A stretch of DNA of 64,000 nucleotides from Eopsaltria australis (lineage: Eukaryota; Chordata; Aves; Passeriformes; Petroicidae), in the NCBI GenBank assembly GCA_034509425.1, contig JAVTVJ010000033.1:2232001-2296000 (forward strand), given 5' to 3'. Position 1 is the stretch's first letter. Every line of letters starts with the position of its first letter. Position numbers and translations under genes: made by a program. Below are positions 1 through 13,571 of the stretch, one piece after another. Below the pieces are notes generated by a model that saw only the letters and a list, made by a program, of their open reading frames with translations, was not told the origin of the DNA and ran no database searches.

Positions 1-1538
<1,538 letters not shown>

Positions 1539-4500
1539 CTATGAAAAAATGTAATAGAGTTCCATTAAAATGGAAGTCTTAGCAAAAACAAAGCTGAATC
1601 TTAAAAACAAAGAAAAAAGCTTTCAAACCATATTCCCTAACTAACCTTAATTTATCAAATCAAGTAAGTATTTTACATTCCATATTTAGTACATTTTATT
1701 CAGAAGAGTAAGCAAATTCAGAATAAATCCATTAAAAGCATACTAATTTGCCTCAAATGAGGATTATAAATTCAGCAAGAAACACATCTTAAGAATACAC
1801 ATGTAAATGTAAGAAGAATCCAAAACGTCTAAACCACCTTGTTCTACAAAATTGTATGTTACCGTTTGTAGCTCTAAAACAATTTCAACACTTTCTTCTC
1901 TCATGCTGCCACACTATACCAAGCAAAACAAGGCTGCCTGGGTAACAGTGTTGCATTTTTCTTATTCTTATCCTTATCAACATGTATTAATTCACTGGGT
2001 TTATAAATTCTTGTCTTCTGGTTAATATCCATGCAATACTGTTTATTTTGAATTATAAATATATACTCCAAAACTTCCAATGAAGCTAAAACAGAACAAT
2101 GAGCTCCAGAGTTTTGAAATAAAAATTTTGCATATTCAGACATTAAGCAAAAGAACTGTATCACATTCCATACATTTTTAAGAAAAGTATTTTAGGATTA
2201 CCTTTTCATTATTTTAGTGTTAGCTATGTGTTCTGGTAAATTCTCAGTGCTCTGAGAGTTTACATTTGCATTAAATGTAAAGTGCACCTATTCTTCATTG
2301 CAGAAAGTTTCTTTTTTCAGAACAAAGAAGCCTGTCTTCTCATAATATATCAAAGTGTCCCCTCTTACAAAATGGCTAACGTCTTCACAAGGTCTGAGGC
2401 AAAAGCTGCAAGTTTACAGGGATAATTAATGTCTCATTTGTTTTCAGCAGGAAAAAGTCCAGACTGCACTCAGAAAAAAAATAATGGACTGACGAGTACA
2501 CATAGCACAGATGAATGTGGATTACAGAAATACTTGCACAGGCACTGTTTGTAGCATCACTGTCAAAGAGTGACCAAAAGAAGGGGAAAGAAAAATATGG
2601 CATAAAGCTTGTGAAGAAATGCTTGTCCTGGATAACTGAAGAAGAATAAGCTGTCCATCATGAAAAAATGAAATAAAATGGATTTTTTTTATACAAAGCA
2701 GAACTGCACTTTCCCAGTGACTTCTCCAAAGTCACTTCTGTCAAATTTCTTGATACAGGGGGAGGAGAGTAGATACTTCCTATAAAATGCTGAAGTTTTG
2801 ATGGAATTAAATTCAACAAATTATTTGCTGATTTTCAGACTGGGTATTCTGTAGAATAAACTACTGGATAAACTACTGGATAAAATTCAAATTGGACCTG
2901 GTACTTGACAAGTACAATACTGGCAGAAATTACACACTTTCCTAATAGAGCAATCAAGGAAATTTCTACTTTGCACCTACTTTTTCCCCAAAAATGGGAT
3001 CAGTAGGACTCAGCCTCAGACTGCAGTCATTCAAATGTAGATGACTATTCTTTCCAATCACACTGAACAAATGGGCCTGACTTAACAGCTTACACCTTCA
3101 TATGCAGTGTAAGTTGGATGCTTTGGAGTATCACACCTTGCCCCCAGCCTTTCTCTAACAAGAAAGTGATTTTCCAAAAATTCTATGTCAAAGCTTAGAA
3201 TTTCAGGCTGATGATATCTTGGGTACTATTTAAGACACTTCTCCAGGATACTTGGTACTTCTGCTGTTATGTCTCCTTTGAGACATCAGGTAGATAGCTC
3301 TCCAAATTCCACTAAATGAATTAAGTATACATCTCCCTTGACTAAAACACAAGATTAGACACTCTAACTCACATAGAGATATGCCCTAAGGCCAAATTCT
3401 ATCCTACATGTCCCATGTGCTTTCAACACAAAATGTAAGTGGAATGCCAAGACCTAGGTTTTCCAAACTGGAGGCATTCTTGGGTTCTCTTGTGATTTCC
3501 AGGGTTGTTTCTAATTTTTTATTTAAGCATTTGCTTCATATAAAGGGAAAATAAAGTCTAGGGAACACTCTTACTTGGTTGCTCTTCTTTTGGTTCTTGA
3601 AGCTATGTCTCTGCTGCAGAGTAACCTAGTGCCAACAGGAGCAAGGGGTTCCTATATCCTATGTTTAGCCTGATTAGCCTACTCTTGGACAGAAGAGTTG
3701 TTACCTCAAGGTGTCTTTGCTCCCTTTCCTACAACTGGAGGAAAATTGTAACCGTTAGGCAATTTCTTCACCATGAAAGCCATCCTTCCAAGGAAAGGAA
3801 TGAGCTTGTTACCAGTACCTGTGATGCTGTGAAAGTACAGAGGGAGGTTAACAGAGATACCTAAGCTTTTCCACTGAGTGTACCAGGAATTTAGCTGCGC
3901 AAGCTCAAGCACTGAGGGCAAGATCCCTTTTTTGGATCTGGCCAAGTAACTGTACTCCAGATTTGGTGCTCACAGAGTGCAAATAATTGTTGTCACACCC
4001 ACCAAATAACACTGAAATACAAAGTGCAGATGCAGATCAAAGTTAGCTATGAAACTGAAGTCTAGGGCTCCAGATTTAAACACAGGGATTTCAAAAACTT
4101 TTTAATACATTTTCATTAATTAAGAATTAAAATTATACGTAGGAAAATACTTCATGTAAACCATCAACTTTGCATGACAACAAGCTGACTGAACTTCACT
4201 CTCCCACACCTACTGGTGATGAGTAGTCTTTTAGTCTGGGCTTCTTAATAATCCTGTGATTTTTCAGCACTAAATTTACAAGTCTTCTGAATTAAATTTT
4301 CTAAGATAACAATCATCTTCAGTTTCTGTCAGTAATCAAGACCAATACTAAACAATCCTGAAAATTGGCTCATTTGTCTCATGCTAGGCATCTCAAAAAT
4401 TTGTTCTGAAAAGTCTCAAAACTGAGCAGCTACTCAAGATTTTGGTTAGTGTCGTTGAATGAGGGGGTTTTGTGCCTTATCTACACATCTTTTTTGTACA

Positions 4501-5491
4501 GCCTTCAAACTGTGCCCTGCAAGACAGAATTATTAATTTTCGTCAAGATTTCTTCTATCATGCTCATCAATAATACCTAACTGTTTTGAAGCATTAATTA
4601 ATCTATCTTTATGACACAGCTGTGAAGTAGAGGCTAGCATCAGTGCTGATTTTACAGACACAGAGAAGAAATATGGAAAAATTAATGCAAAGCACAACCA
4701 CTTCCTTAGAAGCCTCCAACTCAACATGAACCTAAGCATTTAGAATTCTACAACATTTACATGGGAGGTATGGTTTAAACATTGACAATTAAACTAATAC
4801 AACTATTTTGTAATGTTTAATAATTCTGAAATCAGACTACTGAGTTTCGTATTAGGCACTGATCAAGTTAGGAAAACACAATCAATGTCCCTGTTGAAAA
4901 ATCTGGCATATGTAACTTGCCAAGCAAAATTATTGCAATTGAATAATTTCTAGGGTTTTAGTTGCTAAACTCTGAAGCCGCAGAGGCTTAGTAATCATTA
5001 CATATTTGAAATGATTGTTAAATATGGGTTCCAGTTTCAGCCCTTTCCTCAAACTAATGGACATGTGAATTTCAAACTGTTTCTCAGTAACTGTAAAGAA
5101 GTAGTTTTCTTCACCTATATCTTAAGACCTGTCTGAAATCATTAAAAACCCCAACCAACCAAGAAAAACCAAACAAGACTGGGAAACATGCAAGCAACCT
5201 AAATAAGTGTGCTATAATGATAAGTGTCAGGCTGCAATGAGGAGTAGGTGGCAAAATTACTAAGTGAATCTTTCTACAGACCTATAGGCATTACTTAGGT
5301 CACTCCTCCAGATTTTGTCACAAAAGTCATGCTCATACAATATTCCTACTCAAGTGCAGTCAGCAAGTTAAGCTAAGTAGTAAGAATCCAGATGTGACAC
5401 AAATCAGCTTATTATCCAAATTCATACATACAGTTAAGGTTACAAAATGTAACTTCTAAGAAACATTAGGTATAAAATAAACATATTGTAC
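1539..5491 (-). other. DIAPH3: DIAPH3 intron, about 3.95 kb
   Basis: The intron runs from weak donor gtacaa to acceptor ttttttcatag. The content is mostly unique AT-rich sequence. The only clear repeat is a 12-bp tandem duplication near 2856. No coding exon with supporting homology was seen on either strand. Confidence 0.85.
2856..2885. repeat. 12-bp tandem repeat, about 2.5 copies
   Basis: The unit ataaactactgg is repeated exactly twice and followed by a partial copy (ataaaa). Confidence 0.9.
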
Positions 5492-5656
5492 CATGAACAT
5501 CATCCTGAAGTTGTTTAAGTCCGTTAAAAACTCCTCCACCGAAACTTTCTTCAGGTCAATGGCATAATACCCCATCACGTTCTGATAGAGTTTTTCCATG
5601 TTCTCATGCATCCGTGAAAGTTTCTGAAAATCTTCTTTGGCATGAACTAGGAAGCT
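5492..5656 (-). CDS. DIAPH3: DIAPH3 coding exon, FH2 C-terminal part, begins after an AC acceptor
   Basis: This 165-bp exon of 55 codons begins SFLVHAKEDFQKLSRMHENM and ends LTDLNNFRMMFM. The segments YYAIDLKKVSVEEFLTDLNN and MHENMEKLY are characteristic of the end of the FH2 domain. The start was chosen at AGC, directly after an intron end reading gtgtac. This gives the residue count expected from DIAPH3 homologues. Starting after the nearby conventional ttttgcag would insert extra residues in the wrong phase. The donor is ATG/gtacaa, a weak GT site. The next exon continues in phase 0 with QAVKEN. Confidence 0.94.
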
Positions 5657-5673
5657 GTACACTGCTGTTAAGG
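5657..5673 (-). promoter_or_regulatory. DIAPH3: U12-type branch site and AC 3' splice site
   Basis: CCTTAAC (5673-5667) is followed by AGCAGTGTAC and then exon AGC. The distance from the probable branch adenosine (5668) to the exon is 12 nt. There is no polypyrimidine tract between them, as expected for a U12 intron and unlike the other acceptors in this gene. Confidence 0.88.
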
Positions 5674-6654
5674 CTGCAAAAATACTCAGTGAATCCAACC
5701 AAACACACTTCTTTTACTTAACATTGATTTGTATGTCATACACATTTTTTATTTCATCAAATAAGGACCAAAAGAATTCCTTCCTTGTTGATTATGCTTC
5801 CTAGCATTTACTTTGTATACAAGGCCTATGAAGAAATTTAGGGACTATCATCAAAATATCTCAAACACTTTAAAGACTATTCAATTACTACTTAACTTCT
5901 TATGAAATTTAATTAAATGTACGTAACTAATCTAACTTCAAGTTCCCATGTAGTTTATTTAGTATCACTGTCTCCTTATTGAAGCTAAACACTTAGGTAT
6001 ATCAATTACAATTTCCATGGAATTTATGCACAGATACCAATAATTTACCTGAATACTTTATCAATAAATACTACAGTTTCTACTAAAATTAGAGTAAAAA
6101 TAGAAATATTAATAAACAGTATTAGAAGTAAAAATCATGAAAGATAAAAAACTTCATCAAAACAGCAACACATTTATTTCAGTTCCTGAAGGCTGCATAA
6201 GGTATTTATGCTTTTTCTAAGGTTATTTGCAATGTCAAAACAACTTAATTAAATTAGAGGTCAAAACAATGAAACTACTTATATAAAAGATAAACAATTT
6301 ATAAACAGCATCAAAATATTGCATATTAAATAAAAATCATTATGTTTATTCAGGGCTTGCAATAATGCAGTTTGCCAAAGAAGCTCAAAGACAAAATATT
6401 CTACATAGCCATTTCCTTATCATGGGCAACTTCAGGAAGTATGTACTTTACTGGAATGGTAGTTAAACGAATATTTATGTTCCATTATTTTCCTGTTATA
6501 GTATAATGCTACAAAAGACAAGGAATAGCCATTTTATCTTTACTCTCAATTGCCCACCTCAACTGTAAAAGAGAATTTACTGTATTTGTACACTTTCCAC
6601 TACAGATTAAATACACTTATGGTCACTTTATGAAGCACAGAATTTTTAATCACG

Positions 6655-6790
6655 TGCATGAAAATCTAGACCAACCAGCACAGGACCTGGCATTGATCCA
6701 GATCATCAATAAAGATGCTGAACAGGACTGGCCCCAATACTGAGCCCTAGGGAACTCCACTAGTGACCAGTACATATTACAGACATATAA
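6655..6790 (-). mobile_element. CR1 LINE fragment
   Basis: The plus strand reads aaagatgctgaacaggactg, then gccccaatactgagccc and a gga-act-ccact-agtgacc segment. This closely follows the reverse complement of the CR1 ORF2 region. It is a short internal fragment with both ends lost. Confidence 0.75.
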
Positions 6791-8287
6791 CAGCTGGATG
6801 ACTGTTTTCACTTTGCAGGTTTGTTGGAATGCACTCCATTTTTAGTTTTGTTTAGAAGCTGAATTCCATTTCAGTTTCACTGTTAAGTGTCCTTCTGGCT
6901 TGTTAAGGCTGATTTAAAAATAACAAGTAAGAAGTTCATGGAGATTTTTTTGTGATTTAGAATCCAGGCCAGAAATTCACAATAATGATCTCAGATATGT
7001 GCAGGAAGGGAGAAATAATGCACTTTCACAATATTCTAATTAGTCACTAATGGCTAATAGCTGATTCTGTAAGTGCAGAACAGCCTCCTCTGTGACAGTC
7101 TTGCTAAAAAGGACTAACTAAAGTCAAGATTTTAGCCTTTTAAAAAGATATGTCTTCCATCACCCCTCAACCACCTGATTTCAGACTTTCTCAACATGGC
7201 TCTTTTGCCAGTACAAGCTTCTTTTCATGCTTTTACTAACTTCACAAGAAGCAGCTTGTAAGCAGCTTCAGACTGCCTGTGCTGACTGGCTGGCAACAGC
7301 TCAAAGAGAACTGATGCTGACAACCCTCTTTTCTTCTGCATCAATTTGAATCTTCTTTACTCAGCTCCCAAGATGAGCATAGCACACAGGAAACTGATCT
7401 TTAGACTTGAGGTTCTTAAAAATTATTAAGACTCTTGAAAAGCTATTGGTAGGAAAGCAAAGAAATTTGATGAGAGATTTGTCTATAAATACTGCCCAAG
7501 GACTATATAAAAAAGGATTATGAGAAACAAGACATGAAAAAACACAAGCTAAGACCATCAAAAGAAATGTCACCAGTTCACAAAAACACAAACAAACCAA
7601 AACAACTAAAAAGAGTGAAAAAAGAAAAAATAATTCCTCCATTTGGTTTACTTTTGATCCTAAAATTTAGGATACTTATCATTTGTGATTCTTATAATTA
7701 ACAGATCTTATGAAAAAACATATTTTTTTGCAATTATGAGGCTGCTTATTTCCACAGTGAAGGGTAAAGAAAAATTAGATAAATCAGTTTTGCTGTCTCT
7801 ATGTTTAAACGTCAAATATTAAACATTCCAGTATTTTTAGTTTTCTAGGAAGCAAAAAATAAACCTGAAAAAAAGGGTTGAAATCATCAGTAAAATGTAC
7901 TTCATCCTTTAAATTCCACAAAATATCCTGAAAAGAAAACTTGGGGAGTGGGGGAGGTGAGAGAAAATTTCTGTGATATTCTTCAAGACACAGCTAAAAT
8001 TGTAACTATGTTAATAGAGTCCATATAAGCTGGTTAATTTTATACTGTTGAAAAGACTCCCCTTGAATATCTGATGCATAATTTTAAACACGAAATACAG
8101 TACTCTGGCAGGATGTTTTGCTATCTAGTATTTCAATGCCAGACACGATGAATCCCGAGATTTTTGTTTTCCATCTGGTGCATTATAGGATACCCCTAAG
8201 CTCTTGGCATTCTACTGAGACTGTGCTTCAATTTAGGTATTTTTAATAACTCCTCTTCCTTTTCTCCTTAAATATGGCTTTTGTTAG

Positions 8288-8695
8288 CCAACTCCAGCTA
8301 AACTGGAAACAACAGGGAATACTACTGAACACAGCAATCCCAACTGTAATTATCATGAGCAGGTTGATACATATGCATTATCAACTACACAATTCATTGG
8401 TTTTGGACGAATGAAGACAGAACATAGGTGGGAAGAAAACAAAATCAAGAAGTTTGGTATTTGTCACCTTTTTCTGAACTGGCTTTACTTCATGGACTGC
8501 CTTTTTGGAATCACTGGACTACAGATCATTCTGCTAATTAATGTAACAGGACAGCATTGCACAGCTGAGACAAGATCTGTGGCAAACTTTCTAACTGCTG
8601 TATGTTTGGTCCTGCATATTTTGGCAGCTCTTTTCATAGTGAATTGCATGTCTGAAGTTTATACTGATTTTAATACATTGTGGTATATAAAATAA
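8288..8695 (+). other. Unrecognised open frame with two hydrophobic segments, opposite to DIAPH3
   Basis: The frame is open from just after a TAG at 8285-8287 to the TAA at 8693-8695, 135 codons. The first ATG at 8411 leaves 94 codons. Two hydrophobic stretches (about residues 21-44 and 60-80 from that Met) could span a membrane and are separated by a loop containing an N-glycosylation sequon NVT. A pyrimidine-rich tract ending ttttgttag lies directly upstream, so it could be a terminal exon. I recognise no family. At this base composition such a frame could occur by chance about once in a window of this size. Confidence 0.15.
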
Positions 8696-11600
8696 TAATA
8701 TAATGCAGCATATGAAGCCAAGTAAAAGCAGCTGTTACCCTAGAAAAGATAATGAATAACATTAATCTCTACTGAACACTTTTTTAAAAGACCGCAGTAT
8801 TCACCACTTGTATTTTAGCAGAATCTTCAAAAGGGAACTGAGACCACCACTATACTAGATGACAACAGTCTTCACAAAACATGGCAAATCTTTTGAAGAC
8901 TGATGCAAAAAGACTTTGAGGTCACTTCAGACCATTTCAACAAATGGTTTTCTACCAAGAGCAAGTGGTGTGAATGCTGTAGGACTCTGTTACGGACTTC
9001 CCACATTTTGGGAAAATAGTAGCAATTGTCTGAAAAACAGATGTCACAGAGACTTCTTTTTATATACATATACCAAGGTTCAACAGAAAAATTCTCCATC
9101 TGAATATAACAGTTCAAGAAATACATAGAAATGTTTAGATTTTTAAATTAGTACCTTTTGAAGAGTACTTGTCAAATAATACCTTTTCTTTGATTCACTA
9201 CTACTTATCTCTATGTTATAACACTAAAACAAAATTGGCAGGTATTTGTATCACACAAAGCTGCTGCATCCACTAAGTATGTACCCATATATTACAAGTA
9301 AAACCAGTGCTAGCTAGAATACACGCCTTAAGTCCAGACCAGATATTAAAAGAATTACAGACTTAAAGTAATTTTACATTGGTTGACAAAGCCCCATCTC
9401 ATTACCTGTCCACACGGTTAACATCTTGACCCTCTACCAAAGAGCAGTACATAACTTTTTTTACCTGAAGAGCGCAGGTCCTATAATACTCAAAGTCCTT
9501 AGGATGCAAGGACATCTTACAGATTCAGTTTATGCTGCACAGGGGGAACTTCAAACTATGAGGTCAATTAAGTAACCAACAGTTTGGAGGCAGCAAGAGT
9601 CCCTTCCCTGCAATTGAAATGGGTTTCTTCTACCTCATTTAGTAGTGAAGGCTCTGACTCATTTAAGTGTTGTTTCTTCCTCTCCTTTCTGCAATATCAA
9701 CAAATCAAATTAAATGGCAAAGGAACTGCGAATTGATCAAAAGAAAGGACTTTTTTCCTAGCTGAAAGGCAGCAATCAACTGATTGTCTCTCAAGTATTA
9801 GTTCCGTAAGTTTCTGTAAAAGAACACCATCAACACTACTTTTATCAGTAAGCTCAAACTTTCTCAGCTGCTGCTTAGAAAATCAGAAGATGGGTGTTGT
9901 ACTGATAAAGAGCATGTTGACTAAATCACTTAATTAAACTTTTAATATGCAATTTAAATACTCTCCATAAAACCACTTAATTTTTATTTTGAATGTTCAA
10001 GTGTATTTTGTTCACTATGTTCTTTATGGAACATTTCACTCGATGGATATAATACATTAGATCAATATCAATTCAATATTCTTTGACTTTCCTAATTAAA
10101 GGAAACAGAAGAATTGCGATAATAACTATTTCTTTTCAGCTAGCATACACACGATGGCTCACAAATTAACACAATCTAATATATAGGAGAAATATTCATA
10201 ATTACAGACTTTGTCAATAAAAGAGTGAACCAACTGTGCATATCTCTGACTTCCTAAAGAAACAAGAATGCTAATCAGTTCATTAGGGGGCTTTGGGTTG
10301 TGATATTTAGCGACAGGATGTAATAGCCTGCTTGTCCATGGAGCTTAATTGTATTCAGGATGAAAAATTATTTTCTATAAAGCACTATCCTTCCTTTTTC
10401 AGATTTCCTGCTGGTTTCTTTTCATGAGCCACATGCTTTTCAAGACATCAGCACCATTCAAATTTCCTTGTCATAGGAATAAAAGTAAAGACAGGTCCAG
10501 GTTTCATCATGCCGTGCAGGATTATCTAACCTTTACATCAAACCTTTTCTGCTTTGTAATTTATTGAAGTTCCTGTTTTTCTAAAAGTGGGCTGCTTTAA
10601 CTAGTGTGTTCACAGACATGACTAGAAATCATGTGCAACTATGCTGTTTAGAAATTGCTGTCTGTACTGGCTCAGGTAGTAGGTGAGGGTAAACTACTTC
10701 TGTTCTTAATATTTACTATCAAAATGTTGCATTTGAATAGTCTAATACAATGAAATAGATAGTATGGCTGGTGTAAGCACTTAAGGAGCATATCTGCCTG
10801 CCTCAAACACTCTTTAGGCCACAGAAGGACTTTGCCATGAGACAAGCACAGAAAGAAATGACAGGATGTTTCTAGCCTGGTAGAGGTGAGATCTGGGCAG
10901 CACATCCTGGTTAACACGTCCAGACAAAAATTCCCATTGTGGAAATCTGCGTAAAGAAGCAATTGCAAATTCACACATCACTGGTCAAAAAAAGATCACC
11001 CCAAGTTACGGGACAGATGGGCACTGAAAATGCCCTTCCCCAAATATGCCTCCTAGGGACTGTAAATTAAGCAACTGTGACAGGAACTCAAGATAAGATA
11101 AAGGTGGTACTATTGTCAGAGCGTTATCTCAGACCCAGGAGAACAACAAAGCTGGGGGAGAAGAATGGATAATGGACACAAAGAATGGATGATTTCTGTT
11201 CCATGTAAGAATCTGTAGTCCACTAAGTTTATATTTGAGTTAACTTTGAATTTTTTCAAGTGCTTCGTGACCACTGTTTACTTCTGGGGATTCATTACTA
11301 CTTATTTTATAGTAAGAAAAAGAATTCTACTGATACCTTCATTTAACATCATCCTTCCATTTAAAATATTACACAGTAGGGTCAACTGAAGTTCTCCCTA
11401 GAGAAAACTGATGCAAAGAACGAATTAAACTTTACGGGTATGACTTCTCTTCTTGACAGACATTGATAATACATGTCTTCTCTGGCAGGATTAGAGCTTT
11501 TGAGATGCCTGAAAAAGATGAAGTATATATCCTCCTTTGCATTTCCTCAGATGATCACTATCCTTTTTAAGTGATCAGTAAACTGCTCTAATTGTCTTCA

Positions 11601-11999
11601 TATATGGGGATGGAACTTCAATGCCTGAAAAAGTTATGCTACTTATTGACAAGGTCTGCCTACTTACTCTGTCTTAAATACAATATATAACCTTTTCTTA
11701 CAGTATTCCACTCACTTCTGCCAGGAAGTTTTATAAATGGCCAAAATGCCAGTAACACAAAGGGAAATGAGGCATCCTACATAATCATTTTTGGATTTTA
11801 GATGTTTGGTACTAGCATATAAGTACATCTTCATTTATCCACTTTACTCTTGCTCTCCTTCTTAAATTTTTGGAAGAATTAATTTATCTAATTTTGCTAA
11901 TTTTGCTAATTTAGTTCTTATATTTTTTTATAACTACACATCCAAGAAAAGCAGTATACTACCAGCTCCTTCAAAACCTAGTCCTTAGTAAAAAAATGC

Positions 12000-12100
12000 A
12001 AAGACTTAGAAGGTATTTGAAGAGCCTACATCATTACTATTTTGGATTAGATGATTGTTGTAGGTCCCTTCCAACTGAAACAATCTATTCCATTCTAACA
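12000..12100 (+). mobile_element. CR1 LINE 3'-end fragment
   Basis: The phrase ttagatgattgttgtaggtc followed by ccttccaactgaaacaat and ctattccattct matches the usual CR1 3' terminus (gatgatctt-gaggtcccttccaacc). It is short and diverged. Confidence 0.7.
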
Positions 12101-13437
12101 GATTAAGAAGGGCCTGCCCTTTTTCATGATTTAAATTTTTTAACAAGTGTTTCCCATTCCTAACTTCCTGGATGACATATAATTTTCCAAACAGGACAGA
12201 CTTTGTAAGTCCTAGCAGTATTGTCCAAAAGCTCTCATGGATATATTTTCCTCTAACTTCCTGGCAATATTTTATCTCTTGCGTTCAGGATCCATCTCCT
12301 CATTCCCCTGTTATGCTAACAGTTTCTTCAGGGACAAATTTATGTTTCATTCTGTAGAGACACCATGCTGATGGGCTGCAACATATCTCCCAAAAACACA
12401 CTGAGCTGGGAAAAAAAGGCATCACCACCAACAATAAACAGAACAAACTCAACAACAAAACACCCAACCTTACCAAAAATTAGGAACAACACTGGAAGGT
12501 TAAGGTAATCCACAGTGGCCAGAGAAGGCCTGAAGCAAAGTTGCAAACACTTAGATTGCAGTGAGAATCCAATGAAGAGAGAACTGGCCCTCACACAGGG
12601 AGACCCAGTATGTCTACTTGGCCTCAGGGTCACTTGCCATGGCTCGTGTAACAAACATGAGATGAATCAAGAGGACTGTGCCCTGAGTCCCCCAGCCTTT
12701 GTGCAAAACAAAGCAGTCTTCCAGCTAGGTAACAGCCTAACCAGGCCTGCAGAGCAAATTTCAACCTGTCTGCTCATGTTTTGCTTATAGATTAGTCTTG
12801 GTGCAAAGCATATATGGCCAACGTTTGCTAGAGAGGTTTAAGTGAAAGAATGTTTTTTTCCAGTTTAATTAATTACATTCATGTCACAAGGTGTTCTAAT
12901 GAAAGAGAGGAAGTGAAGTTGGCTGCATGATTTGGAATAAATAGTGAGAAAAGGAATTTTGGCAAAAATAACACCAGGACACAGTTTTCATGGGCTATGA
13001 ATCTCATTTCTCAAATAAAAGAGAAATTTCCTGGTTCTGCGATAGATGTACAAAAACATTCACAAAGGTAATGCATACCCTAGAAAACAAAGAGACATAG
13101 GGTGACTGACATGTTTTTCTAAGAGACTGACATAAAAATACCATATAACACTAGAGTGCTTAACATTCCTATTATAACTTCGCTAAGTTAAGAAACTCAT
13201 ATACAGCGTAAAACCCAACAGTAAGCATTTTTTTCCTCATTCATTCCACTTCAGAGGAATCCTTTAATTGGATTGCTCATGTATTTTGTTTTTGAGAGGA
13301 AAAACAAGTTATATTTTTCAAAAATACGTTCTACAAACTAGACAGAAGTTATGCAAAGAAATTTAAAATTTAAAGCAATGCAATTAAATTACTTAGGGAT
13401 TTTTCTTTTGTTTTGTTTTAAATTTTAAGAGTGCTCT

Positions 13438-13446
13438 GAAGGATAT
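13438..13446 (-). promoter_or_regulatory. DIAPH3: U12-type 5' splice site (ATATCCTTC)
   Basis: The first nine bases of the intron on the coding strand read ATATCCTTC, which fits the minor-spliceosome donor ATATCCTT without mismatch over the core. It directly follows the Ser codon TCA where formin homology stops. Confidence 0.9.
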
Positions 13447-13571
13447 TGACATTGTTGCTACAAACTTATCGTGCTTATCTTCAGGAACTGGAAAAGTCTG
13501 CAAATCCTTCTCAAGCTGTTGAAGTTGCCTCTCCATATGCTTAAGGCTCTTCTCCAGGTTTTCTGCTGAGA
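13447..13571 (-). CDS. DIAPH3: DIAPH3 coding exon, FH2 coiled-coil part, ends at a U12-type donor
   Basis: This 125-bp exon, with acceptor gtattttag, encodes (V)SAENLEKSLKHMERQLQQLEKDL through DKFVATMS. The predicted helix is rich in Glu, Lys and Leu, like the FH2 coiled-coil region. No acceptable GT donor occurs where homology ends. Reading on gives 17 non-homologous residues and then a stop. The base after the Ser codon TCA starts ATATCCTTC, which matches the U12-type 5' splice-site consensus ATATCCTT, so I place the exon end there. With that choice the next exon follows in phase 0 and restores the family sequence around MSxF. Confidence 0.94.

Larger units (their letters stand above)
5657..13446 (-). 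other. DIAPH3: DIAPH3 U12-type AT-AC intron, 7,790 bp
   Basis: On the coding strand the intron begins ATATCCTTC (13446 downwards) and ends CCTTAACAGCAGTGTAC (5673 to 5657). The first matches the U12 5' splice-site consensus. CCTTAAC at 5667-5673 matches the core of the U12 branch-site consensus TCCTTAAC. The likely branch A at 5668 is 12 nt from the exon, inside the short range typical of minor-spliceosome introns. Terminal dinucleotides are AT and AC. Inside are CR1 fragments near 6.7 and 12.05 kb and an unexplained plus-strand open frame at 8288-8695. Splicing by U11/U12 is inferred, not shown. Confidence 0.9.

Noticed and set aside
5657..5698. Extension of the 5492-5656 exon upstream to an apparent Met (MDSLSIFAALTAVY)
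   Set aside because: These residues lie upstream of the inferred AC splice site, have no homology and contain the branch-site motif.
13393..13446. Extension of the 13447-13571 exon to the downstream stop (ISFRALLKFKTKQ)
   Set aside because: The residues depart from formin homology exactly at ATATCCTT and terminate after 17 codons, so they are intron read-through.
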